Assembly (NCBI GenBank): GCA_020629835.1
Contig: JAHDCO010000030.1
Location: forward strand, 1-44,055
Source: Granulosicoccaceae bacterium
GTDB lineage: Bacteria > Pseudomonadota > Gammaproteobacteria > Granulosicoccales > Granulosicoccaceae
Length of the DNA: 44,055 nt
Direction: 5' to 3'
Shown: positions 16,851 to 26,434 of the stretch, piece after piece
Numbering within the stretch: the first letter of the stretch is position 1
How the letters are laid out: every line of letters starts with the position of its first letter
Translations under genes and position numbers: made by a program
Notes under the pieces: model-generated
The model's database searches: none
What the model was told of the DNA's origin: nothing
What the model saw: only the letters and a program-made list of their open reading frames with translations

Positions 16851-17282
16851 ATGGCTGTTGAGCACACTCTGTCCATCATCAAACCTGATGCCGTAGGCAA
16901 TAACCACATTGGCGAGATCTACGCGATTTTCGAAAAAGCGGGCCTGAAAATCGTGGCTGCCAAAATGATGCACTTGAGCGAAGAGCAGGCAGGCGCATTC
17001 TACGCCGTGCACAAAGAACGTCCGTTCTACAACGATCTGGTTGCTTTTATGACATCTGGGCCGGTTATGGTTCAAGCGCTGGAAGGCGAGAATGCCATTG
17101 CCAAGCACCGCGAAGTGATGGGCGCTACCAACCCCGCTGAAGCTGCGGAAGGCACAGTGCGTAAATTATTCGCCACTTCTATCGATGAAAATGCGTGTCA
17201 CGGTTCGGATGCCCCCGAAACTGCCGCTGAAGAAATCAAATTTTTCTTTGGTGACGACGGCATTTGCCCGCGCACTCGATAA
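16851..17282 (+). CDS. ndk: Nucleoside diphosphate kinase
   Basis: Transfers the terminal phosphate between NTPs and NDPs through a phosphohistidine, balancing dNTP pools. 143 residues: SIIKPDAV at the start, the Kpn-loop region [14 protein letters not shown], then [12 protein letters not shown], and the active histidine H117 in ENACHGSD. The C-terminus [13 protein letters not shown] matches proteobacterial enzymes. ATG start with no clear ribosome site; a -10-like TAGAAT lies about 40 bases upstream without an evident -35. Placed just before rlmN as in many gammaproteobacteria. Confidence 0.98.
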   Translation: MAVEHTLSIIKPDAVGNNHIGEIYAIFEKAGLKIVAAKMMHLSEEQAGAFYAVHKERPFYNDLVAFMTSGPVMVQALEGENAIAKHREVMGATNPAEAAEGTVRKLFATSIDENACHGSDAPETAAEEIKFFFGDDGICPRTR

Positions 17283-17313
17283 GCGCTAAGCGTTTTCGAA
17301 AGTTTCTAACACT

Positions 17314-18450
17314 GTGACCCAAACCACCGTGACCGGCAGCGCTGTACAGCCTGTTAATTTGTTCTCATTTGATCGCCATGGTTTGGGCGAGTACCTGCAG
17401 AGCCTGGGTGAAAAGCCGTACCGGGCCAAACAGGTGATGCAGTGGTTGTATGCCCGAGGCGTGCGAGATTTTGACGAGATGTCTGACATCTCTAAATCGC
17501 TTCGGGCACAATTTCATGAGCAATGCACCACTACCTTGCCAACGGTGTCCGAAGAACATTTGTCCACTGACGGCACCTGTAAGTGGTTGTTCGAATTGCA
17601 CGATGGCAACCGAATAGAAACCGTCTACATCCCAGAGAAAGATCGGGGAACCTTATGCGTATCTTCGCAAATCGGATGTGCCCTGGATTGTTCGTTTTGC
17701 GCCACCGCCAGGCAAGGGTTTAATCGTAATCTTTCGGTGGACGAAATCATCGGGCAGGTGTGGCTGGCAAATAAGCTGTTATCCGCACGACCAGAAACTC
17801 GCGGCCAGAAAGTGACAAACGTTGTGATGATGGGTATGGGCGAGCCCTTGCTGAACATGTCAGCTTTGGTCCCGTCTCTGTCTTTGATGATGGACGATTT
17901 GGGTTATGGATTATCAAAACGACGCACAACGGTTAGCACGTCTGGCGTGGTACCGGCGATGGATCGATTAACCGATGCGATTGATGTGTCTCTGGCTGTG
18001 TCTTTACATGCGCCCACAAACGAGCTGCGTGATCAATTGGTTCCGATTAACCGGAAATATCCCATTGCCGAATTAATGGACGCTTGCTGGCGCTATGTGA
18101 AGGAAGGCAGCCGAAAAAAGAGTGTCTTGTTTGAATATGTCATGTTGGATGGGGTGAACGACAACCCCGCAGAGGCGCGGGCTTTGGCAAAGTTATTGCG
18201 CAACTTTCCCGGAAAAGTGAATCTGATTCCGTTCAACCCTTTCCCGTCGTCGGGTTACCAACGATCCAGCCGCGCGCGAGTTGAGCGATTTCAGTCTATC
18301 TTGAGTGAGCAAGGCGTATTAACGCTAACGCGAACCACACGGGGTGACGACATCGACGCGGCCTGTGGCCAGTTGGCTGGCCAGGTTGATGACCGAAGTC
18401 GCCGTTACGTAAAGTTTGCGGAGCCGCGTTTCGGAGAACAATTCAGATGA
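17314..18450 (+). CDS. rlmN: Dual-specificity 23S rRNA/tRNA m2A methyltransferase RlmN
   Basis: A radical-SAM enzyme that methylates C2 of A2503 in 23S rRNA and A37 of some tRNAs. 378 residues. The cluster cysteines are C122, C126 and C129 in [11 protein letters not shown]. The mechanism's other cysteines are likely C115 (TLCVSS) and C351 (DIDAACGQL). GMGEPLLN and [10 protein letters not shown] are also characteristic. The start is GTG at 17314, 31 bases after ndk; a second in-frame GTG at 17329 cannot be excluded. The stop overlaps the pilW start as ATGA. Confidence 0.97.
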   Translation: MTQTTVTGSAVQPVNLFSFDRHGLGEYLQSLGEKPYRAKQVMQWLYARGVRDFDEMSDISKSLRAQFHEQCTTTLPTVSEEHLSTDGTCKWLFELHDGNRIETVYIPEKDRGTLCVSSQIGCALDCSFCATARQGFNRNLSVDEIIGQVWLANKLLSARPETRGQKVTNVVMMGMGEPLLNMSALVPSLSLMMDDLGYGLSKRRTTVSTSGVVPAMDRLTDAIDVSLAVSLHAPTNELRDQLVPINRKYPIAELMDACWRYVKEGSRKKSVLFEYVMLDGVNDNPAEARALAKLLRNFPGKVNLIPFNPFPSSGYQRSSRARVERFQSILSEQGVLTLTRTTRGDDIDAACGQLAGQVDDRSRRYVKFAEPRFGEQFR

Positions 18451-19220
18451 ACACAACTTGGACCCGATGGTTTCGTGCCAGCGTGTTGTTGGTTTTGGTT
18501 GCCGCAACCAGCGCTTGCACCATCGTAACGACCACCCCAAAGCGAACCACGGACGATCAAGACGCTTCCACCTTCAATGCCAAACTCGGCGCCCAGTATT
18601 TGCAACGGGGCAACCTTGAGCTGGCCAATGAGAAGCTCTTGAAGTCGTTGGAGCAGAACGATAAAAACCCTTTGGCGCATATCACCATGGCTCGATTGCA
18701 GTTCGCAATCGATAAAAACGAGGTAGCCAGAAAGCACTACAAACGTGCGGTGGCGCTGGAGCCTGATAATGCCGACAACCGCAACGCCTACGGCATATTT
18801 TTATGCAGCACGGGTGATGTTGCAGGTGCAGAACGCGAATTCAAAGAAGCGGCTGAAAACCCGTTTTACGATACCCCGGAATTTGCCTTGGACAACGCCG
18901 GTGTTTGCATGTTGGAAGTGGGGCGTTTAGAAGATGCAGAAACGTATTTGATAAAAGCACTTCAGCGTAATCCCCAATTCGGTAATGCGTATTTACACCT
19001 TGCCGAACTGCGTTTCAGAGAGCGCCGGCTAACCATTGCCGAATCCTACTTATCGCGCCACCACGACACCAGCCCAATATCTTCAGCCAGCCTATGGCTG
19101 GGCGTTCAGATTCACCGCGACCGGGGTAACCGCACGGCGGCTGATTCGTTCGCCAAGCGCTTACTAAACGAATTCCCCAACTCGCTGGAAGCGGGTGAGT
19201 ACCTCGCTCAGGCGAATTAA
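18447..19220 (+). CDS. pilW: Type IV pilus biogenesis lipoprotein PilW/PilF (TPR)
   Basis: An outer-membrane lipoprotein that acts as pilotin for assembling the PilQ secretin. 257 residues: a signal peptide with a slightly atypical lipobox ending TSA-C24, then about six tetratricopeptide repeats ([21 protein letters not shown], then [26 protein letters not shown] and so on). The gene overlaps rlmN by four bases, the usual rlmN-pilF linkage. In many gammaproteobacteria rodZ and ispG come next; here hisS follows directly after 39 bases. The C-terminal pilZ and this gene together suggest functional type IV pili, though other pil genes are outside the window. Confidence 0.92.
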   Translation: MNTTWTRWFRASVLLVLVAATSACTIVTTTPKRTTDDQDASTFNAKLGAQYLQRGNLELANEKLLKSLEQNDKNPLAHITMARLQFAIDKNEVARKHYKRAVALEPDNADNRNAYGIFLCSTGDVAGAEREFKEAAENPFYDTPEFALDNAGVCMLEVGRLEDAETYLIKALQRNPQFGNAYLHLAELRFRERRLTIAESYLSRHHDTSPISSASLWLGVQIHRDRGNRTAADSFAKRLLNEFPNSLEAGEYLAQAN

Positions 19221-19259
19221 CTTCCCACAACACTTTAACCACGCCAACAGGCCTGCAGC

Positions 19260-20555
19260 ATGAAAGCCGTATACAAACACCCGCGTGGAATGCCCGACAT
19301 ATTGCCCGGTGATATCGGTACCTGGCATCGCGTTGAGCGCGCGGTGCGCCACACCATGCATGCGTACGGCTACGGCGAGATTCGTACACCCATCGTCGAA
19401 AAAACGGCGTTATTCGAACGTGGGATAGGCGAAGCGACCGATATCGTTGAAAAAGAGATGTACACCTTCCCCGATCGCAAAGGTGAGAGCCTTACGCTTA
19501 GGCCTGAAAACACGGCCAGTTGCGTAAGAGCTGCGGTAGAAGGTGGCTTGTTGCAGCCGGGCAGCGTGCACAGAGTTTGGTATCAGGGCCCGATGTTTCG
19601 ATACGAAAGGCCTCAGTTGGGTCGCCAGCGTCAGTTTCATCAAACCGGTGCGGAAGTGTACGGGGTTGCCGGGCCTGCCATTGAAGCAGAACTGATTTTG
19701 ATGACGGCGGCCTTATGGCGACGCATCGGGGTATTCGAGGTAGCCCAATTAGAAATAAACACCTTAGGTTCCAGCGAAGATCGAAGCGCTTATCGCAGCG
19801 CCCTCGTGGAGTACTTTCAGGCCCACCACGAACAGCTCGACGACGATAGCGCCCGCCGCTTGTTAAAGAACCCACTACGAATTCTCGACAGCAAGAATCC
19901 AGACTTGGCTGAACTGATTAGCCGTGCCCCTCAAATGGCTGATCACCTGTCGGATGAATCCAAAGAACACTTTTCAGCGCTGCAAACGTTGCTGGCGAGC
20001 AACGGCATAAGCGCTGTGGTCAATCCGCGGTTGGTGCGTGGGCTCGATTACTACAGCCACACCGTGTTTGAGTGGACAACCGATCGATTGGGTGCGCAGA
20101 GTGCCATTTGCGGCGGCGGTCGTTACGATGCGATGCTGGCCGACTTTGGAGCTAAAAATACCCCGGGTGTTGGTTGGGCGATGGGTATGGAGCGGATTGT
20201 GGCGTTGATGGAAACTGTTCAGCAGGAAAACGCAGCATCCTCGGACGCGGAACTGGTGCCCGATGCGTTTATCGTTTGCACAATCAAAGATGATCAAACC
20301 TGGCCACTGCAAATTGCCGAACAGCTTCGAGCCGAGTGTCCTACCTTACGGGTGGTTCAAAACACGGGCTCTGCCAACTTGGGTAACCAGTTGAAACGCG
20401 CTGACAAATTGGGGGCGCGCTGCGCAGTCATTCTGGGTGACGATGAAAAGGCGCAGCATAAGGTCACAATAAAATTACTGACAGGAAATTCAGAGGCGCA
20501 ATCAGTTCCGGTTGCTGAAGCGTCTCAGGCACTGTCCTCTATACTAAGCCGTTAG
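19260..20555 (+). CDS. hisS: Histidyl-tRNA synthetase
   Basis: Charges tRNA-His; a cytosolic dimer. 431 residues. Landmarks of class II and of HisRS are MPDILPGDIG near the start, TLRPENTASCVRA, motif 2 as FRYERPQLGRQRQFHQTGAE, the HisA peptide LVRGLDYYSHTVFEW, the SAICGGGRYD motif, and motif 3 with GWAMGMERIVAL. The anticodon-binding domain follows at about 335-431. ATG start, 39 bases after pilW; yfgM follows after 28 bases, as in E. coli. Confidence 0.98.
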   Translation: MKAVYKHPRGMPDILPGDIGTWHRVERAVRHTMHAYGYGEIRTPIVEKTALFERGIGEATDIVEKEMYTFPDRKGESLTLRPENTASCVRAAVEGGLLQPGSVHRVWYQGPMFRYERPQLGRQRQFHQTGAEVYGVAGPAIEAELILMTAALWRRIGVFEVAQLEINTLGSSEDRSAYRSALVEYFQAHHEQLDDDSARRLLKNPLRILDSKNPDLAELISRAPQMADHLSDESKEHFSALQTLLASNGISAVVNPRLVRGLDYYSHTVFEWTTDRLGAQSAICGGGRYDAMLADFGAKNTPGVGWAMGMERIVALMETVQQENAASSDAELVPDAFIVCTIKDDQTWPLQIAEQLRAECPTLRVVQNTGSANLGNQLKRADKLGARCAVILGDDEKAQHKVTIKLLTGNSEAQSVPVAEASQALSSILSR

Positions 20556-20583
20556 TCGCTCTGCACGAGCTGGAGATACAAGA

Positions 20584-21219
20584 TTGAGTTACGAAACAGA
20601 AGAACAGCAAGTCGAAGCCATGAAGGAGTGGTGGAACGAAAACGGCAAAGCTGTGATGTTGGGTGTGGGCTTAGGCGTCGCTGTGATTGCAGGTTGGAAC
20701 TTCTGGCAGCACCGCACCGAACAGGCAGCCATTGCCGCCTCTGATTTGTACAGTCAGTCGGTGGACGCGCTGCGTTCCGGTGATACCGAACAGGCGCAAG
20801 CGCTAGCGCTGTCGCTCAGCGAGTCGCACGGCGGCAGTCTGTACGCTAGCTACGCTCGTATGGCAGCCGCTCGCGCTGCGATCGAAGCGGGTGATGTTGC
20901 CGCTGCGGAGGAGCACTTGCAATGGGCTGCGGACAACGCCGATCACGAAGACGTTAAAGTCATTGCGCAAATACGTTTGGCTCGAGTCAAAGCTGAATTG
21001 GGCGACCCGGCTGCCGGGCTCAACGCGTTACCGAGTTCAGCCCACGAGGCATTCACTGGCATGGTAGAAGAGGCCCGTGGCGACTTGCACCTGTTAGCTG
21101 GCGATACCGCTGCGGCTCGGGCGGCCTACGAAGCGGCCGAAACTGCAGGCGGTGTTTCAGACCCTGCTACCTTGAGAATTAAATTAAACGACTTAGCCGA
21201 AGCTACTGATGCCAGCTAG
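20584..21219 (+). CDS. yfgM: YfgM, periplasmic TPR chaperone of the SecYEG translocon
   Basis: 211 residues: a short cytoplasmic start SYETEEQQVEAMKEWW, one membrane helix at about 22-38 (VMLGVGLGVAVIAG), then a periplasmic alanine-rich helical domain of TPR type. In E. coli YfgM works with PpiD at SecYEG and hands over exported proteins; the same position between hisS and bamB supports this. Start is TTG at 20584. The 3' end overlaps bamB by eleven bases, so translation is probably coupled. Confidence 0.93.
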   Translation: MSYETEEQQVEAMKEWWNENGKAVMLGVGLGVAVIAGWNFWQHRTEQAAIAASDLYSQSVDALRSGDTEQAQALALSLSESHGGSLYASYARMAAARAAIEAGDVAAAEEHLQWAADNADHEDVKVIAQIRLARVKAELGDPAAGLNALPSSAHEAFTGMVEEARGDLHLLAGDTAAARAAYEAAETAGGVSDPATLRIKLNDLAEATDAS

Positions 21220-22348
21220 CCGATGCGCCCAGTGGTGCACCATACTCGCAGCGATCGTGCTGGGGGCTTGCACCACTGAACCGCCACCTATTCCGCCGGA
21301 AGAGCTTCAGACGTTAACGCCAAAAGAACGTCTCGACACTCAGTGGAAAAAATCCGGCTTTGATACCGGCCGCAGTCAGCTTCAACCCTGGCCAATGGAT
21401 GATGCGTTGTTTGTCGCCGCACGTGACGGTGTCGTTCAACGACTTGATAAATCGTCGGGCAAGCGCACGTGGTCGGTTAACGTTAAACGCATTTTGGGTG
21501 CGGGAATCACCGGTGACGACGCGCAGATTTACTTCAGTACCGAAGACGGCGAAGTATTCTCACTGGATGCGCAAACCGGTGAACAACTGTGGACTCAAAA
21601 AGCATCATCCGAGGTGTTATCGCCGGCTGTCGCCGGGTTTGGCGCGGTGGTGGTAAGAAGCGCCGATGGGCGCGTTGTAGCGCTTGAGCCGGATACCGGT
21701 GCTGTACGTTGGTCGGCGTCGTTTACGCCGCCCGCGCTAACGCTTAACGGCTACAGCTCGCCCGTGGTGGTTGAGGGCGGTGTGCTGCTCGGGCTGGACG
21801 ATGGACGCGTTATTGCGATGGCGTTGGATACGGGCAGGGTCATTTGGGAATCGATCGTGTCGGTACCCAGCGGTCGGTCGGAAGTTGAGCGGCTTGTAGA
21901 TATCGACGGCGATATTCAGATTGATGACGAAGCTATCTACGTGGCCAACTATCGAGGTCGTCTGGTTCGAATAGAGCCTGGACAAGGCAACGTGCAGTGG
22001 TCCACGCCGATGTCATCCACCGCCGGCGTTTTGGTTGGCAGTGACCATGTTTACGTTGTGAATGAAGAAGACGCGGTTTTGGAAGTGGATAAAGCCACAG
22101 GTCGTATTGGTTGGGAACAAAAAGCGTTACGCGGGCGGAAGTTAACTCGGCCGGTTTTCGTGGATGAAAACACCTTATTGGTCGCGGACTTTGAAGGGTA
22201 TACGCACTTGATTGACGCGGTAACTGGTGAACTGGTGGGTCGAAGTCGAGTAGGCCGGGACGCTATCCAAACCACACCCACTCAAGTTGACGACATTACC
22301 TTTATTCAATCAACGGACGGGGCGGTTGCCGCGGTTCGACTACGCTGA
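21209..22348 (+). CDS. bamB: Outer membrane assembly lipoprotein BamB
   Basis: Part of the BAM complex that inserts beta-barrel proteins in the outer membrane. 379 residues: lipoprotein signal with lipobox LGA-C21, then an eight-bladed PQQ-type propeller seen as repeats such as GEVFSLDAQTGEQLWTQK, RVVALEPDTGAVRWSAS, RVIAMALDTGRVIWES and AVLEVDKATGRIGWEQ. Order hisS-yfgM-bamB-der is the standard gammaproteobacterial one. The ATG lies inside the end of yfgM. Confidence 0.95.
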   Translation: MPASRCAQWCTILAAIVLGACTTEPPPIPPEELQTLTPKERLDTQWKKSGFDTGRSQLQPWPMDDALFVAARDGVVQRLDKSSGKRTWSVNVKRILGAGITGDDAQIYFSTEDGEVFSLDAQTGEQLWTQKASSEVLSPAVAGFGAVVVRSADGRVVALEPDTGAVRWSASFTPPALTLNGYSSPVVVEGGVLLGLDDGRVIAMALDTGRVIWESIVSVPSGRSEVERLVDIDGDIQIDDEAIYVANYRGRLVRIEPGQGNVQWSTPMSSTAGVLVGSDHVYVVNEEDAVLEVDKATGRIGWEQKALRGRKLTRPVFVDENTLLVADFEGYTHLIDAVTGELVGRSRVGRDAIQTTPTQVDDITFIQSTDGAVAAVRLR

Positions 22349-22357
22349 GCCAGAACC

Positions 22358-23875
22358 TTGAAACCCGTCATTGCGTTAGTCGGTCGGCCCAATGTGGGCA
22401 AGTCCACACTGTTCAACAAGCTGACAAAAACGCGTGATGCGCTGGTCGCAGATTTTCCGGGTTTAACGCGTGACAGGCAGTACGGCGACGGTCGGGTCGG
22501 CGGTTTTGACTATCTAATTATTGACACCGGCGGCCTATCCGGTGAACCAGAAACCCTGGATGCGGCGATGGCCGATCAGACATTGCAGGCTGTGGTCGAA
22601 GCAGACCTCGTCGTGTTTTTGGTGGATGGTCGAGATGGCGCAACATCGATAGATGAAGACATTGCAGACGTGTTGCGTCGCATGGCCAAGCCCGTTTTAC
22701 TGTGTGTCAATAAAACCGACGGTATCGGGGACGATCAAGCGTCACTGGATTTTTACAGTTTAGGTTTTGACAAGATGGCCAGCATTGCCGCGGCCCACAA
22801 TCGGGGCCTGGGCAGTTTAATGGCGGAGGCGGCGAACATTTTAAATGTTGAGGTTGCTGATGAAGCTAAGCGACTTTCGCGTAAGCAGCGTCGTCAGTTA
22901 GCCGAACAAGCTGAAGCGTTAAAGGCCCTTGAAGCGAGTGCTGATGAGGATGGCACAGCAGACGCGAGCACTGCAAAAGATCCGTTTGTTGAACGTGATG
23001 AGCTTTCAGCGGAATTACGCATTGCGTTTGTTGGTCGACCAAACGTAGGAAAGTCCACGTTGATTAATCGCCTGGTAGGGGATGATCGCGTAATCGCTTA
23101 CGATCAACCAGGCACCACACGAGACTCTGTACATGTGCCGTTTACTCGCGGTGGCAAAGAGTACACCTTGGTTGACACTGCCGGTGTACGTCGGCGAGGT
23201 AAGGTGAGCGAAACGGTTGAAAAGTTCAGCATCATCAAAACGCTGCAGGCTATTGACGACAGTAACGTTTGCGTAATGTTGCTAGACGCCACAGACGGTG
23301 TAACCGAGCAGGATTTACATTTACTGGGTCATATCATTGAAAAGGGCCGAGCTCTTGTGGTTGCTGTCAATAAGTGGGACACGCTGAACTCGGAAGAACG
23401 CGACAATGTGAAAACGGTATTGGAACGCCGGGTTGAGTTTTTAAAGTTCACGCGTATTCACTTCATCAGTGCGTTGCAGGGCTCGGGTGTTAATGATTTG
23501 TTTAAGTCAGTGAATCGTGCATACAGTTCTGCATTTGCAAAGTTACAAACGCCACGATTAACTCGCTTACTGGAAGTCGCTGTGCAACAGCATCAGCCCC
23601 CACTCAAAGCGGGTCGCAGAATAAAACTTCGCTATGCGCATCAGGGAGGTATGAATCCTCCGGTCATTGTGGTGCACGGTACACAGGCGTCAAAAACGCC
23701 CGTTGCGTATCAGCGATATCTCATCAACCAGTACATGAAATCACTGCATCTTTTTGGTACACCTTTGCGTCTGGAACTCAGAGACGGTGAAAACCCGTTT
23801 GCCAAAAAAAAGAAACGGTCAAAACCCTCTAAAAAGCCTAACGCCGCACACCCCAAAACACCGCATCAGAAATAG
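22358..23875 (+). CDS. der: Ribosome biogenesis GTPase Der (EngA)
   Basis: A double-GTPase needed for 50S subunit maturation. 505 residues. The first G domain carries G1 GRPNVGKSTLFN, G3 DTGG and G4 NKTD. The second starts at about 224 with GRPNVGKSTLIN, DTAG and NKWD. A charged linker of about 45 residues separates them. The C-terminal KH-like domain ends with the basic tail KKKKRSKPSKKPNAAH. Start is TTG at 22358, nine bases after bamB. Confidence 0.97.
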   Translation: MKPVIALVGRPNVGKSTLFNKLTKTRDALVADFPGLTRDRQYGDGRVGGFDYLIIDTGGLSGEPETLDAAMADQTLQAVVEADLVVFLVDGRDGATSIDEDIADVLRRMAKPVLLCVNKTDGIGDDQASLDFYSLGFDKMASIAAAHNRGLGSLMAEAANILNVEVADEAKRLSRKQRRQLAEQAEALKALEASADEDGTADASTAKDPFVERDELSAELRIAFVGRPNVGKSTLINRLVGDDRVIAYDQPGTTRDSVHVPFTRGGKEYTLVDTAGVRRRGKVSETVEKFSIIKTLQAIDDSNVCVMLLDATDGVTEQDLHLLGHIIEKGRALVVAVNKWDTLNSEERDNVKTVLERRVEFLKFTRIHFISALQGSGVNDLFKSVNRAYSSAFAKLQTPRLTRLLEVAVQQHQPPLKAGRRIKLRYAHQGGMNPPVIVVHGTQASKTPVAYQRYLINQYMKSLHLFGTPLRLELRDGENPFAKKKKRSKPSKKPNAAHPKTPHQK

Positions 23876-23885
23876 GCGTTAAATT

Positions 23886-23916
23886 ATTCGCACATAACGT
23901 TTTTTAATTTGCGAAT
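23886..23916. promoter_or_regulatory. Inverted repeat ATTCGCA-N17-TGCGAAT upstream of acyl-CoA synthetase gene
   Basis: Perfect 7-base arms at 23886-23892 and 23910-23916 flank an AT-rich centre containing AACGTT. It lies 45 bases before the acyl-CoA synthetase start and 11 bases after der. It could be an operator for a dimeric repressor. It does not match PsrA or FadR sites as I recall them. It is not followed by a T-run, so it is not a terminator for der. Confidence 0.3.
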
Positions 23917-23960
23917 CCGCCGAGGAACCGGTACATTGTTGAAAAACGCGCGGAGGTGTT

Positions 23961-25790
23961 ATGAACGGCTCAATGATGACCCAGGCACTTACGGTTCCGT
24001 CGCTGTTAGATCATGCGAATCGTTATCACGGCGGTACTGAAGTCGTATCGGTTGCAACCGGTGGCGGTATTGAACGGCACACATGGCACGACATCTGGGT
24101 GAATGCCCGAAAACTGTCGAACGCTTTGCGAAAGATGGGCCTTCCACCCGGTTCGCGCGTCAGCACGATTGCCTGGAACAACCACCGACACCTGTCAGTT
24201 TATTTTGGTGTTGCAGGCGCAGGCATGGTGTGCCACACCATCAATCCGCGGTTATTTCCAGATCAGTTAACTTACATCATCAACCACGCCGAAGACGCTG
24301 TGTTATTTGTTGATGAAACGTTTTTGCCGCTGGTAGCAAAAATTCGTCACGCGCTAACCACCGTAACCCACGTGGTTGTCATGAGTTCCAGTGCGCCAGA
24401 CGAAACCTATGATTTGGACGTGGTGCTTTTCGATGATCTACTCAAACACACCTCTGAACATGATGGCTGGGCTGACATCGATGAGAACCAACCGTCCAGT
24501 TTGTGTTACACATCGGGCACGACAGGTCATCCCAAAGGTGTTCTGTATTCTCATCGATCCACCGTTCTGCACACCTTAGGCGGAAATCAACCTGATGGCT
24601 TGGCCATCAGTGCCCAGGACTGCGTGTTGCCCGCGGTGCCCATGTTTCACGTTAATGCCTGGGGCGTGCCTTATGTTGCTGCGGCGACAGGCTGCAAATT
24701 GGTATTGCCTGGCCCCGGGTTAGATGGCGCGAGTCTGGTGCACTTAATTGATGATGAGCAAGTCACACTAGCGTTGGGCGTGCCCACCATTTGGCAAGGA
24801 CTACTCGGAGCATTGGAGTCACTGGGAAGTAAAGCAAGCAGCCTGCAAAGAACCATCGTCGGTGGTTCGGCTCTACCGCCCAGCATGATTCAAACGTTCA
24901 GAGACGAGTATAACGTTCAGCTCGTACACGCCTGGGGTATGACCGAAACCAGTCCATTGGGTACAGTCAATAACTTACTGCAGAAGCACACACAACTCGA
25001 TGACGATACGCAGGCGATGTTGCGTTTAGGTCAAGGTCGACCACCGTTCGGTGTAGAGCTCAGACTGGTGGATGAAAAAGGTTTTGAGCTGCCGAACGAC
25101 GGCAAAACGCATGGCCAATTGCAAATTCGAGGGCACTGGATCGTCGATACGTACTTTCAAGCAGACGACTCGGCTTTAAGCCCGGGTGGTTGGTTTGATA
25201 CGGGCGATATTGCAACGCTAGACGACGATGGTTACTTGGTCATTCGTGATCGCGCGAAAGACATCATAAAGTCTGGTGGAGAGTGGATCTCTACGGTAGA
25301 ACTTGAAAATATCGCAATCGGGCATCCGAACATTCAAACTGCCGCGGTCATTGCAGCGCGTCATTTAAAGTGGGACGAACGACCTATCGTATTAGCGGTG
25401 ATTAAAGAAGGCTGCGAACTGGATGAATCCAGCTTGCTGCAATTTTACGAAGGCAAAGTAGCCAGTTGGCAAATCCCAGACAAGGTAATCTTTGTGGACG
25501 TTATTCCCATCGGCGGTACCGGCAAAGTATTAAAGACTCGGCTTCGAGAAGAATACTCAGGCGTCCTGGAAGAAGAAGCCAAAGCAGCAGAGGAGTTAGC
25601 GATCAGTCGCGGCAAAGCCGAAAAGAGTGCGGCCGCAACCGCAACGAACACGACAGCAAAAGCAGCACAAAAAGGCACCAGCAAAGCGGCGCAGGAAAAA
25701 ACCGTGAGGAAGGTGGCTGCGCAACAAAACGAATCGGCAGAAGATAGCCTACCGAAAAACAAAAAAAAGAGTAAAGAAGAACCCGCATGA
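23961..25790 (+). CDS. Acyl-CoA synthetase (AlkK-like, AMP-binding) with Lys/Ala-rich C-terminal tail
   Basis: Activates fatty acids to acyl-CoA through an acyl-adenylate. 609 residues. Motifs in order: P-loop YTSGTTGHPKG at about residue 185, the MFHVNAWG motif, GGSALPPSM, AWGMTETSPLG, GWFDTGDIA, and DRAKDIIKSGGEWIS; the catalytic lysine is in GGTGKVLK. This set is typical of the AlkK/medium-to-long-chain group, which in E. coli terms is FadD-related. After about residue 550 comes a low-complexity tail of about 60 residues (for example TAKAAQKGTSKAAQEKT, ending KKKSKEEPA) like histone H1 or phasin tails. The ATG has an excellent ribosome site (GGAGGTG). It overlaps the next gene by four bases (ATGA). 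Confidence 0.92.
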   Translation: MNGSMMTQALTVPSLLDHANRYHGGTEVVSVATGGGIERHTWHDIWVNARKLSNALRKMGLPPGSRVSTIAWNNHRHLSVYFGVAGAGMVCHTINPRLFPDQLTYIINHAEDAVLFVDETFLPLVAKIRHALTTVTHVVVMSSSAPDETYDLDVVLFDDLLKHTSEHDGWADIDENQPSSLCYTSGTTGHPKGVLYSHRSTVLHTLGGNQPDGLAISAQDCVLPAVPMFHVNAWGVPYVAAATGCKLVLPGPGLDGASLVHLIDDEQVTLALGVPTIWQGLLGALESLGSKASSLQRTIVGGSALPPSMIQTFRDEYNVQLVHAWGMTETSPLGTVNNLLQKHTQLDDDTQAMLRLGQGRPPFGVELRLVDEKGFELPNDGKTHGQLQIRGHWIVDTYFQADDSALSPGGWFDTGDIATLDDDGYLVIRDRAKDIIKSGGEWISTVELENIAIGHPNIQTAAVIAARHLKWDERPIVLAVIKEGCELDESSLLQFYEGKVASWQIPDKVIFVDVIPIGGTGKVLKTRLREEYSGVLEEEAKAAEELAISRGKAEKSAAATATNTTAKAAQKGTSKAAQEKTVRKVAAQQNESAEDSLPKNKKKSKEEPA

Positions 25791-26398
25791 CGTTAAACAT
25801 CACCCATGTTTTGTTTGACTTGGGTGGTGTTGTGGTTCGGCTCGGTGGCTTGCCCATAGAACCGGATTGGTTTGATGAACCAAAGCCGGCCGAAGAGGTG
25901 TGGCGTATTTGGCTAACGAGTGAAGCACCGCGACAGTTTGAATCTGGAAAGATTGATCGACATCGCTTCTCTCGCGACGTCATCACCGAGCTTCAGTTAA
26001 ACACCACACCTGAACAGTTCCTGGCTCACTTTAGCGAACTGCCCGAAGGGGTGTATGCGGGTGTGAAGCCGTTACTGTCAACTCTAAAACAACGTTACGC
26101 CACAGCGTGCCTGTCTAATTCCAATGAGCTTCATTGGCAGGGAATGATGGAAACCATGGGGTTGGAGGCGTACTTTGATTGGCAGTTCTCTTCTCACCTC
26201 ATGGGGTTGATCAAACCGGATGCCGATTGTTTTGAATTTGTATTGCGCAAAATGGGTGTACAACCCGAGAACACGCTATTTCTAGATGACAATCAATTGA
26301 ATGTTGATGCTGCAAAAGCCCTTGGTATGCACAGCGAGCGTGTGATTGATTTCGAATCGGTTACGCCACTGTTGCATCAAGCTGGCGTAATCACGTAA
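25787..26398 (+). CDS. HAD-IA family hydrolase (YihX-like)
   Basis: 203 residues, cytosolic. Motif I is VLFDLGGVVV: the nucleophile Asp is present, and the second Asp is replaced by Gly as in YihX-type proteins. Motif II is ACLSNSN, motif III sits in GLIKPDADCF and motif IV reads TLFLDDNQLNVDAA. A helical cap lies between about 20 and 90. YihX is a sugar-phosphate phosphatase, but the substrate here is not predictable. ATG overlaps the acyl-CoA synthetase stop, so both are probably translated together. Confidence 0.88.
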   Translation: MTLNITHVLFDLGGVVVRLGGLPIEPDWFDEPKPAEEVWRIWLTSEAPRQFESGKIDRHRFSRDVITELQLNTTPEQFLAHFSELPEGVYAGVKPLLSTLKQRYATACLSNSNELHWQGMMETMGLEAYFDWQFSSHLMGLIKPDADCFEFVLRKMGVQPENTLFLDDNQLNVDAAKALGMHSERVIDFESVTPLLHQAGVIT

Positions 26399-26434
26399 AC
26401 CGGTAACTGCAGCAAATAGGCTGACGTTTGTGAA

